Source: Polyangium mundeleinium (GTDB lineage Bacteria > Myxococcota_A > Polyangia > Polyangiales > Polyangiaceae). From it: a stretch of 64,000 nucleotides of DNA. Every line of letters begins with the position of its first letter. Within the stretch, counting starts at the first letter, position 1. The position numbers and the translations under genes are program-made. The stretch lies in NCBI RefSeq assembly GCF_028369105.1, contig NZ_JAQNDO010000001.1:8402501-8466500 (forward strand), read 5' to 3'. A model generated the notes under the pieces. The model was given only the letters and a program-made list of their open reading frames with translations. It did no database searches and was not told the DNA's origin. Shown piece by piece: positions 8,810-17,988 of this stretch.

Positions 8810-10669
8810 TCAGCGTTCCTTGCCGAGCGGAGCGAGCGGCCACGGGCGCAAGAGGGGCACGGCCGCCGTCGGGCCGCTTTGCCGCAGCGCGCGCGCGCAC
8901 TCGTCGACGAGCAGGCGGCGCGGCCCGAACGCCGTCCCGTTCGCGGCATCGGCGTCCATGAGCCGCGTCGGCGTGTCACGGCCGAAGTCGTCGGGATGGC
9001 CGGGATCGTCGAGCAGCACGTGCCCGAGCTCGTGCGCGAGGGCGAAGCTCGCGCGGTCGGCCCGGAGCGCGGCGCGATCCGTGATGAGCACGTTGCGCAC
9101 CGCGCCGCCGTCGGCGCCGATGAAGCTCTCGCCGATGCGGCCGCTGCCCGCAAAGCTCGGCACCACGATCACCTCGATGGTCGAGGGATCGCCGTCGTCG
9201 AGGGCCTTGATGAGCGCGCGCTCCTCGACCGTGCCCGCGATCGCGTCGATGTCGTTGAAATGTTGCAGCCCATCTTCGAGCTCGACGCGCCCGATGCACG
9301 CTGTGAGCAGCGCGTCCGTGCTGACCGGCCCCGACGCAGGCGGCTCGACAAGCGCCGGCTCGCCGCTTTTGCGCCGCACGAGCACGTCCGAGCTGCCGCG
9401 CGCGCCAGCCGCGATCGTCGCGTTGTCCGAGACGCGCGCCACGAAGCCCGCCGCGGCGATCGCCGTCGCGAGCACGCGCGCCGCGCCCGAGGGCGTCGTG
9501 CCCTTCTCGAGCGTCACCGCGACCTCGCGCCCGTCCACGCGCACGCGCACCTTGCCTCCGCCCGCCGCTGGCAAGCCGTGATCACAGCCGAGCGCCACGA
9601 GGTGCGGGCGCGGCGGATCCACGATCGTGATCTCCGTCTCTGCAGGCGGCCCGAAGCTCACGCCACACGCGCCCCAGAGCGTACTCGCCTGCGCCACGTC
9701 CGCGCGCGCCAGCACCATCGCGCCCGCGTCGTCCCCGCCCACGGGCGGCGGCCCACCCGGCCGCGGGCGCACCAGAAAGACGCGCAGCACGCCGCGGTAT
9801 CGCACGAGTGGCCCGAGCGGCGACGCGCGCGGCCCCGCGACGCGCAGCCCCCCGAGCTTGCGCACATCGCTGATCAGCGCGAGCTCCACCGCGCCGCCGA
9901 CCTCCGCGCGCACGGATCGATCCCGCACCGTGGGGTGGTTCCGATCGATCTCGTCCGGCACCACGCGGATCGGCGCGGTCGAGGCGCACGCGAGCGACGC
10001 GCCCACGCCGTCGGGACATGCAACCGCGCCGAGCATCAACGGCTCCAGCCGATCGACGATCGCGCCCGACGGCGCGCGGCCCGTCACGCGCACGACCGGA
10101 GGCAGATCCTCCGGCGTCGCCACAACGACGAACCGCACCGCGTCGGGGTTCGTGGTGTTCGCATACGGATCCGCGGGCAGCCGCTCGGGCGGCGTGCGCT
10201 CGAGCGAAGCGTGCGAGCGCGCCGGATCCACGAGCCGGCCCTGCCCGTCGATCGGCCGCACGTCGATCGCCGCGATCATACGCGTTCGTCCGAACGCCTT
10301 CACCTCACCACGCCCCGCGCGTACGGCCTGCAGCGCGACACGCTTCGCGCCTGCGGGGATCACGCTCCCCGCGAACGGCCGCCCGTCCACGAGCAGGCGC
10401 GCCACGTCGCCGCGAATCTCGATCGTTCGATCCTTGCCCTTCGGCAGCACGAGTTCGAACAGATCTGTGGATGGCGCGACGACGTCCTGCTCTGCGTCGG
10501 GACGACCATCGACGTCGTCGTCGTCGCGATCGACGCCGAGCACGATCCGATCATCGGCCTGCGCCGCGAGCAGGCTCTCCGGGCTGCCCTGTCCCGCGGC
10601 GGCGAGGACGACCCCGAGGGCGAGCGCGCGCCCGAAGGGCCGTCCGCGCGCGCCCCGGGGGGGGCTCAC
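8810..10669 (-). CDS. Secreted metzincin-like metalloprotease, coupled to the upstream OmpA gene
   Basis: Predicted 619 residues. The start is a GTG at 10669 that overlaps the TGA of the upstream OmpA gene (GTGA), a classic translational-coupling arrangement. Residues about 10-30 are a hydrophobic signal segment. The middle has beta-rich, Asp/Pro-rich domains, including a D-x-D-D-D-D-V-D-G segment near residue 42 that may bind calcium. The C-terminus has HELGH at 546-550, a third His at 558 (P-G-H) and an R-L-M-D Met-turn candidate at 570-573. This ordering resembles metzincins, but the spacing after HELGH is longer than the standard HExxHxxGxxH, so exact family is uncertain. Likely exported with or processed at the cell surface. 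Confidence 0.65.
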   Translation of the reverse strand: MSPPRGARGRPFGRALALGVVLAAAGQGSPESLLAAQADDRIVLGVDRDDDDVDGRPDAEQDVVAPSTDLFELVLPKGKDRTIEIRGDVARLLVDGRPFAGSVIPAGAKRVALQAVRAGRGEVKAFGRTRMIAAIDVRPIDGQGRLVDPARSHASLERTPPERLPADPYANTTNPDAVRFVVVATPEDLPPVVRVTGRAPSGAIVDRLEPLMLGAVACPDGVGASLACASTAPIRVVPDEIDRNHPTVRDRSVRAEVGGAVELALISDVRKLGGLRVAGPRASPLGPLVRYRGVLRVFLVRPRPGGPPPVGGDDAGAMVLARADVAQASTLWGACGVSFGPPAETEITIVDPPRPHLVALGCDHGLPAAGGGKVRVRVDGREVAVTLEKGTTPSGAARVLATAIAAAGFVARVSDNATIAAGARGSSDVLVRRKSGEPALVEPPASGPVSTDALLTACIGRVELEDGLQHFNDIDAIAGTVEERALIKALDDGDPSTIEVIVVPSFAGSGRIGESFIGADGGAVRNVLITDRAALRADRASFALAHELGHVLLDDPGHPDDFGRDTPTRLMDADAANGTAFGPRRLLVDECARALRQSGPTAAVPLLRPWPLAPLGKER

Positions 10670-12375
10670 CGCCCCTCGATCGCCTGCGTGACGATGTGGA
10701 ACTCGACGCGACGGTTGCGCGCCTGCCCCTCGGGCGTCGCGTTGCTCCCGACCGGCTTGCGCGCGCCAAAACCCTTCGATTCGAGCCGGTTCGCCGCGAT
10801 GCCGCCCTTGTCGATCAGGTACATGCGCACGGCCGCCGCGCGGTTCGCCGAGAGCTTGTCGTTGTACTCGGGCTTGCCGATGTCGTCGGTGTGCCCTTCG
10901 ACGCTGACGAGCTTGATCTCGGGGTTCGCCTTGAGCAGGCGCACGACCTCGTCGAGGATTGGATAGCTCTTCGGCAGGATCACGTTGCTGTCGAACTCGA
11001 ACTCGACCTGCTTCGTGATCTGAATCTCGCTCGATCCGCTGATGCGGCGGACGAACTGCGGGCAACCTTCCTTCTCGGGATCGTCGCCGCGCATGCCCGG
11101 CTCCTTCGGGCACTTGTCCTCGGCGTCGGGCACCGTGTCCTGATCGGCATCGTCCTCGGGGCAGCCATCGCGATCGTCGATGCCGTCCTTGTCCTCGGGG
11201 TTGGCCGGACACTTGTCGACGTTGTCGGGGATGCCGTCCTTGTCGAGATCGGACATCGTCGGGCAGCCGTCGTCGGGGTTCGGCGGCGCCTTGTCTTCCT
11301 TGTCGACGGGGCACATGTCGACGAGGTCCGGGAAGCCGTCCTTGTCCGTGTCGACGTCGTCGCGGAACTGGTACCGCGCCGAGCCCGCGCCAACCTCGGT
11401 GTCCTTGAGCTGGAAGGCGCCGCCGACGACGGCGACGATGCGCAGATCGGGCGCGTAGCCGCCCGTGAGGCGCGAGCCGACCGAAAGGCCCGCCCACGAA
11501 AGTTTCTTCGCGTCGAGCGCCATGCGACCCGAGAGCGACCACTCGACCGGCGCGGCGTCGAGCTCGCCGAGCGTCTCGGGCAGCATGCCCAAGGAGCCGA
11601 AGATCTCGGCCCCGATGCGCAGGCGATCCTGCATGAGCGGCACATAGCCGCCGACGCCGTAGGTGAGCTCGCGACCGACCGTGAGCTCGTGCAGCTGCGC
11701 GGTGGGCCGGATGGAGAAACCCGCGTTCAGGGTCAAGAAAAATTTCTTCGCGTCGTACTCGGTGGCGAGGCCGACGGTGCCCCACGCTTCCTTGTCACCG
11801 CCGAAGGAGAACTCGTCGCCAGTCGGCAGGAACGCCGCCGCGCGCAGGCCGAGCTTGAAGGACTTGTCCTCCGTGCGGAACAAGATGAAGCGACCATCGA
11901 GCCGCAGATCCATCGGCGCGAAGGCTTGCATGTTGACGTTCTGGTTGAGCCCGGCCGCTGCGTTCCCCGTGGGGTTGCCGCTCTGGTAGAGCGCGAGCGG
12001 GAGCGTCACCTGCACGGCGCCGCGCTCGAGGATCTCGGCGCCGGCCGTGATGTACGCCGCGAGCTGGTTCGCGACGGGCGGACCTTTCAGCGTCCCGGCC
12101 TTCTCGATGTTGTCGACGTGGTTGTCGACGCGCAGCGGGTTCAGCGAGAAGCCGAGCCCGAACTGGCCGTAGAGGCGCGTCTGCCCGATGTCGGGGCGCC
12201 AGACCGCGAGGCCATCCGCGGGCGCGCCGCCGATCTGCAGCCGGTCGAGGTAAAATGTCTTGTCCTGCGCGTTCGCCGCAAGCGGCACGAGCAAGGTCGC
12301 AAGGAGGGTGGCGCCGGGCAAAAGGGTCTTTTTCGCCCGCGTTGCCCATGCGGGTCCCATAGGTCGTCGAACCAT
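10666..12375 (-). CDS. OmpA-family outer-membrane protein with thrombospondin type-3 repeats
   Basis: Predicted 569 residues. ATG 12375 is preferred over an adjacent GTG because a GAGGA lies about 9 nt upstream. Signal peptide (hydrophobic stretch ending AANAQ), then about 310 residues of amphipathic beta-barrel-like sequence, then four to five D-x-D-x-D-G TSP3 calcium-binding repeats (residues about 345-440), then a C-terminal OmpA domain (455-565) with VEGHTDDIG, N-x-x-L-S-x-N-R-A and NRRVEFHI, the peptidoglycan-binding core. Such proteins link the outer membrane to the cell wall. The gene overlaps the start of the metalloprotease gene by 4 bases, suggesting the two products are made together. 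Confidence 0.85.
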   Translation of the reverse strand: MVRRPMGPAWATRAKKTLLPGATLLATLLVPLAANAQDKTFYLDRLQIGGAPADGLAVWRPDIGQTRLYGQFGLGFSLNPLRVDNHVDNIEKAGTLKGPPVANQLAAYITAGAEILERGAVQVTLPLALYQSGNPTGNAAAGLNQNVNMQAFAPMDLRLDGRFILFRTEDKSFKLGLRAAAFLPTGDEFSFGGDKEAWGTVGLATEYDAKKFFLTLNAGFSIRPTAQLHELTVGRELTYGVGGYVPLMQDRLRIGAEIFGSLGMLPETLGELDAAPVEWSLSGRMALDAKKLSWAGLSVGSRLTGGYAPDLRIVAVVGGAFQLKDTEVGAGSARYQFRDDVDTDKDGFPDLVDMCPVDKEDKAPPNPDDGCPTMSDLDKDGIPDNVDKCPANPEDKDGIDDRDGCPEDDADQDTVPDAEDKCPKEPGMRGDDPEKEGCPQFVRRISGSSEIQITKQVEFEFDSNVILPKSYPILDEVVRLLKANPEIKLVSVEGHTDDIGKPEYNDKLSANRAAAVRMYLIDKGGIAANRLESKGFGARKPVGSNATPEGQARNRRVEFHIVTQAIEGR

Positions 12376-12472
12376 CACGCGATGTCCTCTGTATCATTGT
12401 CCCGGCCAGACCGGGTGGCCGTCGCGCGCCCCTCCTTCACTTCGCGCGCGGCCACCCGAGTGTCGTGGACGG

Positions 12473-14281
12473 TCACTTCGGCGTCGGCGGAACGACGATC
12501 TCGTTGATGGGCAGGAATCCGGCGCCCGCCGGATAGGCGTACGACACGCGGAGGGTCTGCTGCGTCGTGCCCCAGCCCCATACGGTGGCACCGAAGGGCT
12601 GCGTGCTCGACATCTCCTGCGGCCCGTTCGTGCAGCCGTCGACGCCCTGGAAGTCGCCCTTCACGAGGTCCACGCGGGTGAACTCATAGTCGCCGACGGC
12701 CTGCCAGCCGTCGAGCTCGCCCTTGCACTTGAGCGTGACGGGGGCAAAGTCGCCGGTCGTCTTCGACTTGACGCGCACCACAACCAGGCTCGTCTCCGGG
12801 TACGTCGGGTCCGTGAAGAGGACGTAGCGCTTCAGGAACTGCTGCGGCGGCACCACATTGACCCAGTCCGGATCGCCGACGTTCGCGAACGGCGCGCCAC
12901 CCGTCATGTAGGCGCCCAAGTAGAACGGGTGCTGCACGTCCTGGCTGCGCACGACAAACGGCCCCGGATCCTCGAACTCGAGCACCTGGCCCTGGTTGAT
13001 CATCGCGGGCGCGCCCGCGGGCTTCGTGGGCGTCCAGGTGAGGACCGTCCCGTCGACCGCGCCGACGAGCCGCCACCGCGACGACTCCTCGGTCGCCGCC
13101 GAACGGCTCTTGTACCGCACGGCCGCGTATTCGTTGCCGAGCGCGCGCACCGGCGCGAGCTGCTGCTGGCCCGAATCGCAGTCGTCCTGCATCGACGGCA
13201 CGTTCATGCATTTCGACGCGCCGAACACGGCGATCGGCTTGTCCGAACCGATCGGGCTGCCCGTGAGCTCCTCGGGCTGCGTGATCTGCAGGAACTGGCC
13301 CGCGTTCAACATGTACTCGGCGGGCTTGTTCGCCTCGGACGCGGGGATGCCGCCGCCGCCGACGACCGCCACGTTCGGCAGGAGCGTGACCTTCGTGTTG
13401 TCCTGGTGCGCGAGGATCGCCATCGAGGGCCAGGCGTCGGGGAAGACCTCGCTCGCCTTGTACGCGTTGATGGCGAGATAGTTGGTGTCCCAAGCGCTCG
13501 TCGGGAGCAGCAGCGTGGCCGAGCTGACGTACGCCTGACCGCCGCCGTACGGCGAGATCTGGTAGGCCACGACGGGGTAGTCCGTGGTGATGTGGAAGGC
13601 GTCGCCCTTGCCCGTGTCGATCACGCCGGTGTCGAGGTTCAGCGCCGCGGGCTTCGGGCAGTCGACGACGCTCGCGCCCGCCGACTTGCGCGACAGGAAC
13701 AGGATCGCCACCTGCCCCACGTCGATGCCCGTCGCCTCGTTGTAGGCGTCGTACTGGATCGTGCCGTTCGCGCCGATGCTCGGGATGTACGCGAACGTCG
13801 CCGGATCGAGCGACGAGCCCTTCCGCGAGACCTGGAGGTGCACCGGCTTCGACCAGGTATTCGCTACGAATGCGGCGAAACACGCGCCGTCGGCCTGCGG
13901 CCGGAGCGCCGTCTTGAGCGCCCAGTAATCGCAGCCGTACGAGCTCTTCGACTCCTCCGCGGCCTGGCAGGGGTCGTTGATGCACTTCGCATTCGCGCAG
14001 CCCTGGTCCGGGGTGCATTGCACCTTGACCTGGCCATAACAATCGACGACCGCCGTGAGGTCGTTCGAGCACGTGTCATCGCAGCCGACACCGCTGTCGG
14101 TATCGATGATGACGCCGCCGGAGCCGCCGTCGCCGCCCGTTCCACCCGGCCCTCCCGGCCCCGTGCCGGCGCCCGACGCCTCCGGGTCCTGGTATGAATC
14201 GGTGCACGCGGCATAAGCCGTGGCGGCGAGGAGCGCCGAGATCGCGAGCGAAAAGCTCGAAGCCCAGCTGGACTTTTTCAC
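12473..14281 (-). CDS. IgGFc-binding-like surface protein
   Basis: Predicted 602 residues from GTG 14281, chosen because GGGAGG stands 5 nt upstream and the product then starts with a Lys-Lys signal peptide (VKKSSWASS, hydrophobic core, A-A-C). The Cys sits in a weak lipobox (YAAC). A glycine-rich linker (residues about 35-60) and a Cys-rich module (C-D-D-T-C-S-N-D-L, C-T-P-D-Q-G-C-A-N) follow. The remaining 480 residues carry the IgGFc-binding N-terminal domain pattern seen in myxobacterial surface proteins. Upstream of the OmpA-metalloprotease pair on the same strand (97-bp gap). No enzymatic residues recognised; adhesion or matrix binding is inference. Confidence 0.7.
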   Translation of the reverse strand: MKKSSWASSFSLAISALLAATAYAACTDSYQDPEASGAGTGPGGPGGTGGDGGSGGVIIDTDSGVGCDDTCSNDLTAVVDCYGQVKVQCTPDQGCANAKCINDPCQAAEESKSSYGCDYWALKTALRPQADGACFAAFVANTWSKPVHLQVSRKGSSLDPATFAYIPSIGANGTIQYDAYNEATGIDVGQVAILFLSRKSAGASVVDCPKPAALNLDTGVIDTGKGDAFHITTDYPVVAYQISPYGGGQAYVSSATLLLPTSAWDTNYLAINAYKASEVFPDAWPSMAILAHQDNTKVTLLPNVAVVGGGGIPASEANKPAEYMLNAGQFLQITQPEELTGSPIGSDKPIAVFGASKCMNVPSMQDDCDSGQQQLAPVRALGNEYAAVRYKSRSAATEESSRWRLVGAVDGTVLTWTPTKPAGAPAMINQGQVLEFEDPGPFVVRSQDVQHPFYLGAYMTGGAPFANVGDPDWVNVVPPQQFLKRYVLFTDPTYPETSLVVVRVKSKTTGDFAPVTLKCKGELDGWQAVGDYEFTRVDLVKGDFQGVDGCTNGPQEMSSTQPFGATVWGWGTTQQTLRVSYAYPAGAGFLPINEIVVPPTPK

Positions 14282-14716
14282 GCAAACCTCCCTTTCCGGC
14301 AATCGGTCACGAGGGTACCACGATCAGCAGGCTTCGGTACGGGGACAAACCCCGACTTCTTCCGCGTCTTCCCGGACGAACGCCCTCGCGGAGCGAGGGC
14401 CACGCGGAACGCGCGCAGCGAGGCCGGATCCATACGTCCATTCGAATGCGCCCGTTCCTTTCCGTATCACAACCCACGCTTTGGGCTGCTCGCCCGCTCG
14501 ACGAACGGCCGGTCTCGACCTGCCCTCGTCGGCGGCACCAACGATCCGTGTCGGTGGTGTGTCCTCTATAACCTTTGGATGGTAAGAAACAGGCCGATCC
14601 TAGCCGACGGCGAAAAGGCCCGTCAAGGTCCGCCTCGCCGCGATCTTGCCAACCACGCGCGAAGGCGTGGGCCTGACGCCCGTGGCGCACGGACCGAGCG
14701 ACGACGTTATGACGGT
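14282..14716. other. Intergenic region, no gene seen
   Basis: About 435 bp between the IgGFc-binding-like gene and rubredoxin, both on the minus strand. Reading frames here lack any family signal. It holds one perfect 7-bp stem-loop (14382-14400, GCCCTCG / CGAGGGC, 5-nt loop) without a T-run; it could be a terminator for the rubredoxin transcript or simply a repeat. The promoter of the downstream gene should lie near 14300-14400 but no clear hexamers are visible. Confidence 0.5.
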
Positions 14717-14887
14717 TCAATCGTCCATCTGCTCGAAATCGGCCTTCGTCGCTCCGCATTCGGGGCAATACCAGTCGTCTGGGATGTCCGCGAACGCCGT
14801 GCCCGGCGCGACGCCGCTGTCCGGATCGCCGATCGCCGGATCGTAGACGTGGGCGCACACGAGGCAGCGGTATTTCTTATTCTTCAT
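14717..14887 (-). CDS. Rubredoxin
   Basis: Predicted 56 residues, the normal rubredoxin length. Both iron-binding loops are intact: [10 protein letters not shown] (Cys8, Cys11) and [12 protein letters not shown] (Cys41, Cys44). It also has the conserved aromatic W before the second loop ([10 protein letters not shown]). A one-electron carrier in the cytoplasm. ATG 14887 is chosen because a GAGGGA stands about 8 nt upstream; an in-frame ATG two codons earlier (14893) sits too close to it. No partner oxidoreductase is adjacent, so the electron donor and acceptor are unknown. Confidence 0.95.
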   Translation of the reverse strand: MKNKKYRCLVCAHVYDPAIGDPDSGVAPGTAFADIPDDWYCPECGATKADFEQMDD

Positions 14888-15189
14888 CGGCATCGTCCCT
14901 CGGGAAGGGGCCCTTATATCCTCGACCCGTCGCGAAGGGTAGCCTCGTGAAAGCCGAGGCTTCGCCACGAGCAGAGCGAGAGGCGCGCCCGCCGCGCCGA
15001 TTGGAAGGCAAGGGGAACCCGCGGATCCTTCGGCCTCCAACGAAGGATCCGCAGGGTCCTCCGCAACACGCTCGCTCTGGCTGGCGATGCTCCGGATGCA
15101 TGCGCCACACCTCGCGCTCGTGTTCGCGGTGGCGCTCGGCCTGCACCTCGCCGACAGGCTGCTCGGCGTGTTCTGGCGCCGAACGACCT
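14888..15189. other. Intergenic region with strong stem-loops
   Basis: About 300 bp between the DegT aminotransferase and rubredoxin genes. It has a perfect 12-bp inverted repeat with an 8-nt loop (15021-15052) and smaller nested stems at 14942-14971 (CTCGTG/CACGAG and GCCTCG/CGAGGC). A short plus-strand frame at 15087-15284 begins with a hydrophobic stretch but runs into the aminotransferase gene on the other strand and is not called. Confidence 0.5.
15021..15052. terminator. Perfect 12-bp stem-loop (possible factor-assisted terminator)
   Basis: GCGGATCCTTCG (15021-15032) pairs perfectly with CGAAGGATCCGC (15041-15052) around an 8-nt loop. It lies downstream of the DegT aminotransferase stop on the minus strand. 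No T-run follows on either side, so an intrinsic terminator role is only possible. Confidence 0.4.
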
Positions 15190-16350
15190 TCAGCCCGGAA
15201 CCACTTCGCGCAGCGACGCGTCGAGCGCCGTGCACACCTCGTCGACCTGCGCGTCGGTCATGCGCGGGTAGAGCGGGAGCGTGATCTCGCGGGGGGCAAA
15301 CGCGTCCGTGCGGGCGAGGTTGTCTCGACGCACACGCTCGGTGGTGCCGTGGAACGAGAAGGCGTGGATCGGCTTGTAATGCACGCTCGTCTGGATCCCA
15401 CGGGCCTTCATCGCGGCCATCACGGCCTCGCGCGGCGTGCCCTCGGGCAGGAGCACGGGCATGATGTGGTAGGCGCCCTCCCCTACCCCGCGCGCCTCAA
15501 AATCGCGGAACGGGACGTGCACACGGCTGATCGCGCCGAGGCGCTCGCGGTAGCGCGTCACGACGGCGCGGCGCATGCGGTTGCCCTCCGCGAGGCGCCC
15601 GAGCTGCACGAGGCCGATCGCGCTGCGGATCTCGTCGATGCGGTAGTTCTGCCCCGCGAGGACCACGTCGTAGGAGAACGCGTGCCCCTTGTGGCGCTCG
15701 AGCGTGAGCGTCGTCATCCCGTGCGATCGCAGGAGCTTGCAGCGCTGGCGAAGCTCCTCGGTGCGCGCGGCGACCGCGCCGCCCTCCCCGGTCGAGAGGT
15801 TCTTGTTCGAGAAGAAGCTGTAGCAGCCGACGTCGCCGATCGTCCCGAGGGCGCGGCCCTTCCAGGTCGCGAGCGGCGCGTGCGCCGCGTCCTCGATCAC
15901 CGCGACGCCGTGCCGCTCCGCAATCGCGAGGATCGCGTCCATGTCGCACGGGAAGCCGGCGTAATGCACGACCGTGATCGCCTTCGTGCGCTTCGTGATC
16001 TTCCGCTCGACGTCCGCGGGATCGATCGTGAGATCGTCCGGCCCGACGATGTCGGCGAGCACGACGTCCGCACCCGTCGTGAGCGCGGCGTTCGCCGTCG
16101 CCACGAACGTGAGGCTCGGGCAGATCACCTCGTCGCCGGGCCCGACGCCCACGGCGAGGTAGGCGAGGTGCAGCGCCGCCGTGCAGTTCGTCATGGCGAG
16201 CACGCCCGTCGTGCCGAACGCCTCGCCGAGCGCTCGCTCGAAGGCCTGCGTGCGCTCGCCCATCGTGAGCCAACCCGAGGCCACGACGTCGGCCGCGGCT
16301 TGGATCTCTTCAGGGCCAAAATGAAGGTCGCAGAGGGGGATCTTCCACAT
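15190..16350 (-). CDS. DegT/DnrJ/EryC1/StrS-family sugar aminotransferase
   Basis: Predicted 386 residues, typical length. PLP-dependent fold type I enzyme that aminates a keto-sugar nucleotide, usually using glutamate. Motifs: G-W-L-T-M-G near residue 26, N-C-T-A-A-L-H-L (phosphate-binding), D-P-A-D-V-E, V-H-Y-A-G-F-P, IEDAAHA, and [14 protein letters not shown], whose Lys carries PLP. Immediately downstream (12-bp gap) of a sugar 4,6-dehydratase-like gene on the same strand, so the pair probably makes an amino sugar for a surface glycan. The exact sugar is not determined. Confidence 0.88.
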   Translation of the reverse strand: MWKIPLCDLHFGPEEIQAAADVVASGWLTMGERTQAFERALGEAFGTTGVLAMTNCTAALHLAYLAVGVGPGDEVICPSLTFVATANAALTTGADVVLADIVGPDDLTIDPADVERKITKRTKAITVVHYAGFPCDMDAILAIAERHGVAVIEDAAHAPLATWKGRALGTIGDVGCYSFFSNKNLSTGEGGAVAARTEELRQRCKLLRSHGMTTLTLERHKGHAFSYDVVLAGQNYRIDEIRSAIGLVQLGRLAEGNRMRRAVVTRYRERLGAISRVHVPFRDFEARGVGEGAYHIMPVLLPEGTPREAVMAAMKARGIQTSVHYKPIHAFSFHGTTERVRRDNLARTDAFAPREITLPLYPRMTDAQVDEVCTALDASLREVVPG

Positions 16351-16362
16351 GCTCGGATCCGA

Positions 16363-17364
16363 TCAGATCGCGTACTCGTCCGGCCGATAGTCGGCGATGC
16401 GCTCGAGGACGTACGCCCACGTCTTCTGGAGCCCTTCTTCGAGGGTCACGCGCGGCTCGTATCCGACGAGGTCCTTGGCCTTGCGTCCATCGGCAAGCAG
16501 GAGTTCGACCTCGCTCGCGTCGGGCCGCACGCGCGCGTCGTCCGTCTCGAGGCGCGCCGGTTTGCCCGAGATCGTGAAGATGAGCTGGGCGAGCTCGCCC
16601 ATGGAGATCGTCCGGCCGCTGCCCACGTTGATCACCTGCCCGAGGGCCCGATCACTCGCGCCGACCGCGAGGAACCCCGCCACGGTGTCCTCGACGAAGT
16701 TGAGGTCGCGCTTCGGCCGCGTGCTGCCCACGCGCACGACGTCGCGGCCGGCCGCGAGCTGCTTCATCACGCTCGGGATGAACGCGCGCGACGACTGGCG
16801 CGGGCCGTACGTGTTGAAGGGGCGGATCGTGGCGACGGGCGTGCCGAACGAGAGGAAATAACTTTCGGCGAGTTTGTCCGCGGCGATCTTCGTCGCCGAG
16901 TAAGGCGACTGCCCCGTGAGCGGGTGCGCCTCGTCGATCGGCGCATACCGCGCCGATCCGTAGGTCTCGCTCGTCGACGTGTGCACCATGCGGGCGCCGT
17001 GCTCGCGCGCCGCTTCGAGCACGTTCAACGTGCCCGACACGTTCGTCGCGACGTACTGGTGCGGGGCCACGTACGAGTAGGGGATCCCGATCAACGCAGC
17101 GAGGTGGAAGACCACGTCCGCGCCCCGCACGAGCTTGCGCACGCAGGCGGCATCCTCGACGTTGCCGAGGACGACCTCCACGTTCCCAAGCACGCTCGCG
17201 GGGACGCGATCGAGGTGGCCGCGCTGCGAGCTCGACGTGTAGCGGACGAGCGCGCGCACGCTCGCGCCCTCGCGCACGAGGGCCTCCACGAGGTGGCTGC
17301 CGATGAAGCCCCCCGCGCCGGTCACGACCACGCGCTTGCCTGCGTAAAACGAGCTCGCTTCCAT
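16363..17364 (-). CDS. LegB-like NAD-dependent sugar-nucleotide 4,6-dehydratase/epimerase
   Basis: Predicted 333 residues from ATG 17364 (a GTG directly before it is possible). Extended short-chain dehydrogenase: V-V-V-T-G-A-G-G-F-I-G-S-H near residue 11 (NAD-binding), the TSTSETYG segment with catalytic Thr, and Y-S-A-T-K (catalytic Tyr/Lys). The stretch S-P-Y-S-A-T-K-I-A-A-D-K-L and R-P-F-N-T-Y-G-P-R-Q is very like the LegB branch of UDP-GlcNAc 4,6-dehydratases, which start legionaminic acid synthesis. The next gene is a DegT aminotransferase, the expected next step. No LegI/LegF-type synthase is in the window, so the end product may be another amino sugar. Confidence 0.85.
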   Translation of the reverse strand: MEASSFYAGKRVVVTGAGGFIGSHLVEALVREGASVRALVRYTSSSQRGHLDRVPASVLGNVEVVLGNVEDAACVRKLVRGADVVFHLAALIGIPYSYVAPHQYVATNVSGTLNVLEAAREHGARMVHTSTSETYGSARYAPIDEAHPLTGQSPYSATKIAADKLAESYFLSFGTPVATIRPFNTYGPRQSSRAFIPSVMKQLAAGRDVVRVGSTRPKRDLNFVEDTVAGFLAVGASDRALGQVINVGSGRTISMGELAQLIFTISGKPARLETDDARVRPDASEVELLLADGRKAKDLVGYEPRVTLEEGLQKTWAYVLERIADYRPDEYAI

Positions 17365-17383
17365 CACGAGATCCTGCGGCCCC

Positions 17384-17764
17384 TCACTTCACGATGATGT
17401 CGCCGGCCGGCGCGCCCGCGCCTTCGGGCGTGCCCTTGTGGCGGTGCACGCAGAGGCCCTGCTTGCAGTAGCTCTCGGGCGGCGTGGAGCACTGGACCTT
17501 GGGCTCCTCGCACTGGCCCTTCTTGTAGTTCTCGGCCATCGGCTTGATCGTGTCGAGCGTCTGCCCGTTCACGGGCTTCGCGCAGCCGGGCCAATCGCTC
17601 TGCTTGCAGTCGCCGTCGACGTTGCAGTGCTGTGCCTTGTTGAGGAGGTCGAAGGCCTCCCCCCGGATCTTGTCGCACTCCTTCGGATCCATCTTGCTCG
17701 AACACCCGAGCGACGAGAAAAGGGCCAAGCAGGCCAGGGCTCCCAGGGTCACGACGCGTTTCAT
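17384..17764 (-). CDS. Small cysteine-rich lipoprotein
   Basis: Predicted 126 residues. Signal peptide with lipobox S-L-G-C (Cys21), then about 100 residues with about eight further cysteines (C-D-K-I, H-C-N-V-D-G-D-C, C-A-K-P, Q-C-E-E, Q-C-S-T, Y-C-K-Q-G-L-C), an arrangement seen in many unnamed myxobacterial lipoproteins. Located 19 bp upstream of the sugar dehydratase on the same strand, so the three genes may be one transcript, though a functional link is not evident. Confidence 0.75.
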   Translation of the reverse strand: MKRVVTLGALACLALFSSLGCSSKMDPKECDKIRGEAFDLLNKAQHCNVDGDCKQSDWPGCAKPVNGQTLDTIKPMAENYKKGQCEEPKVQCSTPPESYCKQGLCVHRHKGTPEGAGAPAGDIIVK

Positions 17765-17988
17765 CGCCTCCGTCCTTTCCCTTCGACGCTTGGGGCTGCG
17801 CTCGGACGAGCCGAGCTACGCCCCAAACCCCGTTTCGAGCGCCTTGCTACCACGGCTCGACGCGCACGTCTCGGTCAGCCACGGAGGCCGCGCCCGCGCG
17901 CGCGCTCGGAAGACCGAAAAAATTACGCGGCGCGACGCCCCCTCGGCCGCTCGCCTGAGCCGCCATCGTGGCGTAGCCCGGAAGGAGC

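Noticed and set aside
15087-15284. A small plus-strand membrane protein
   Set aside because: Hydrophobic for only about 20 residues, then overlaps the aminotransferase gene; no ribosome-binding site.
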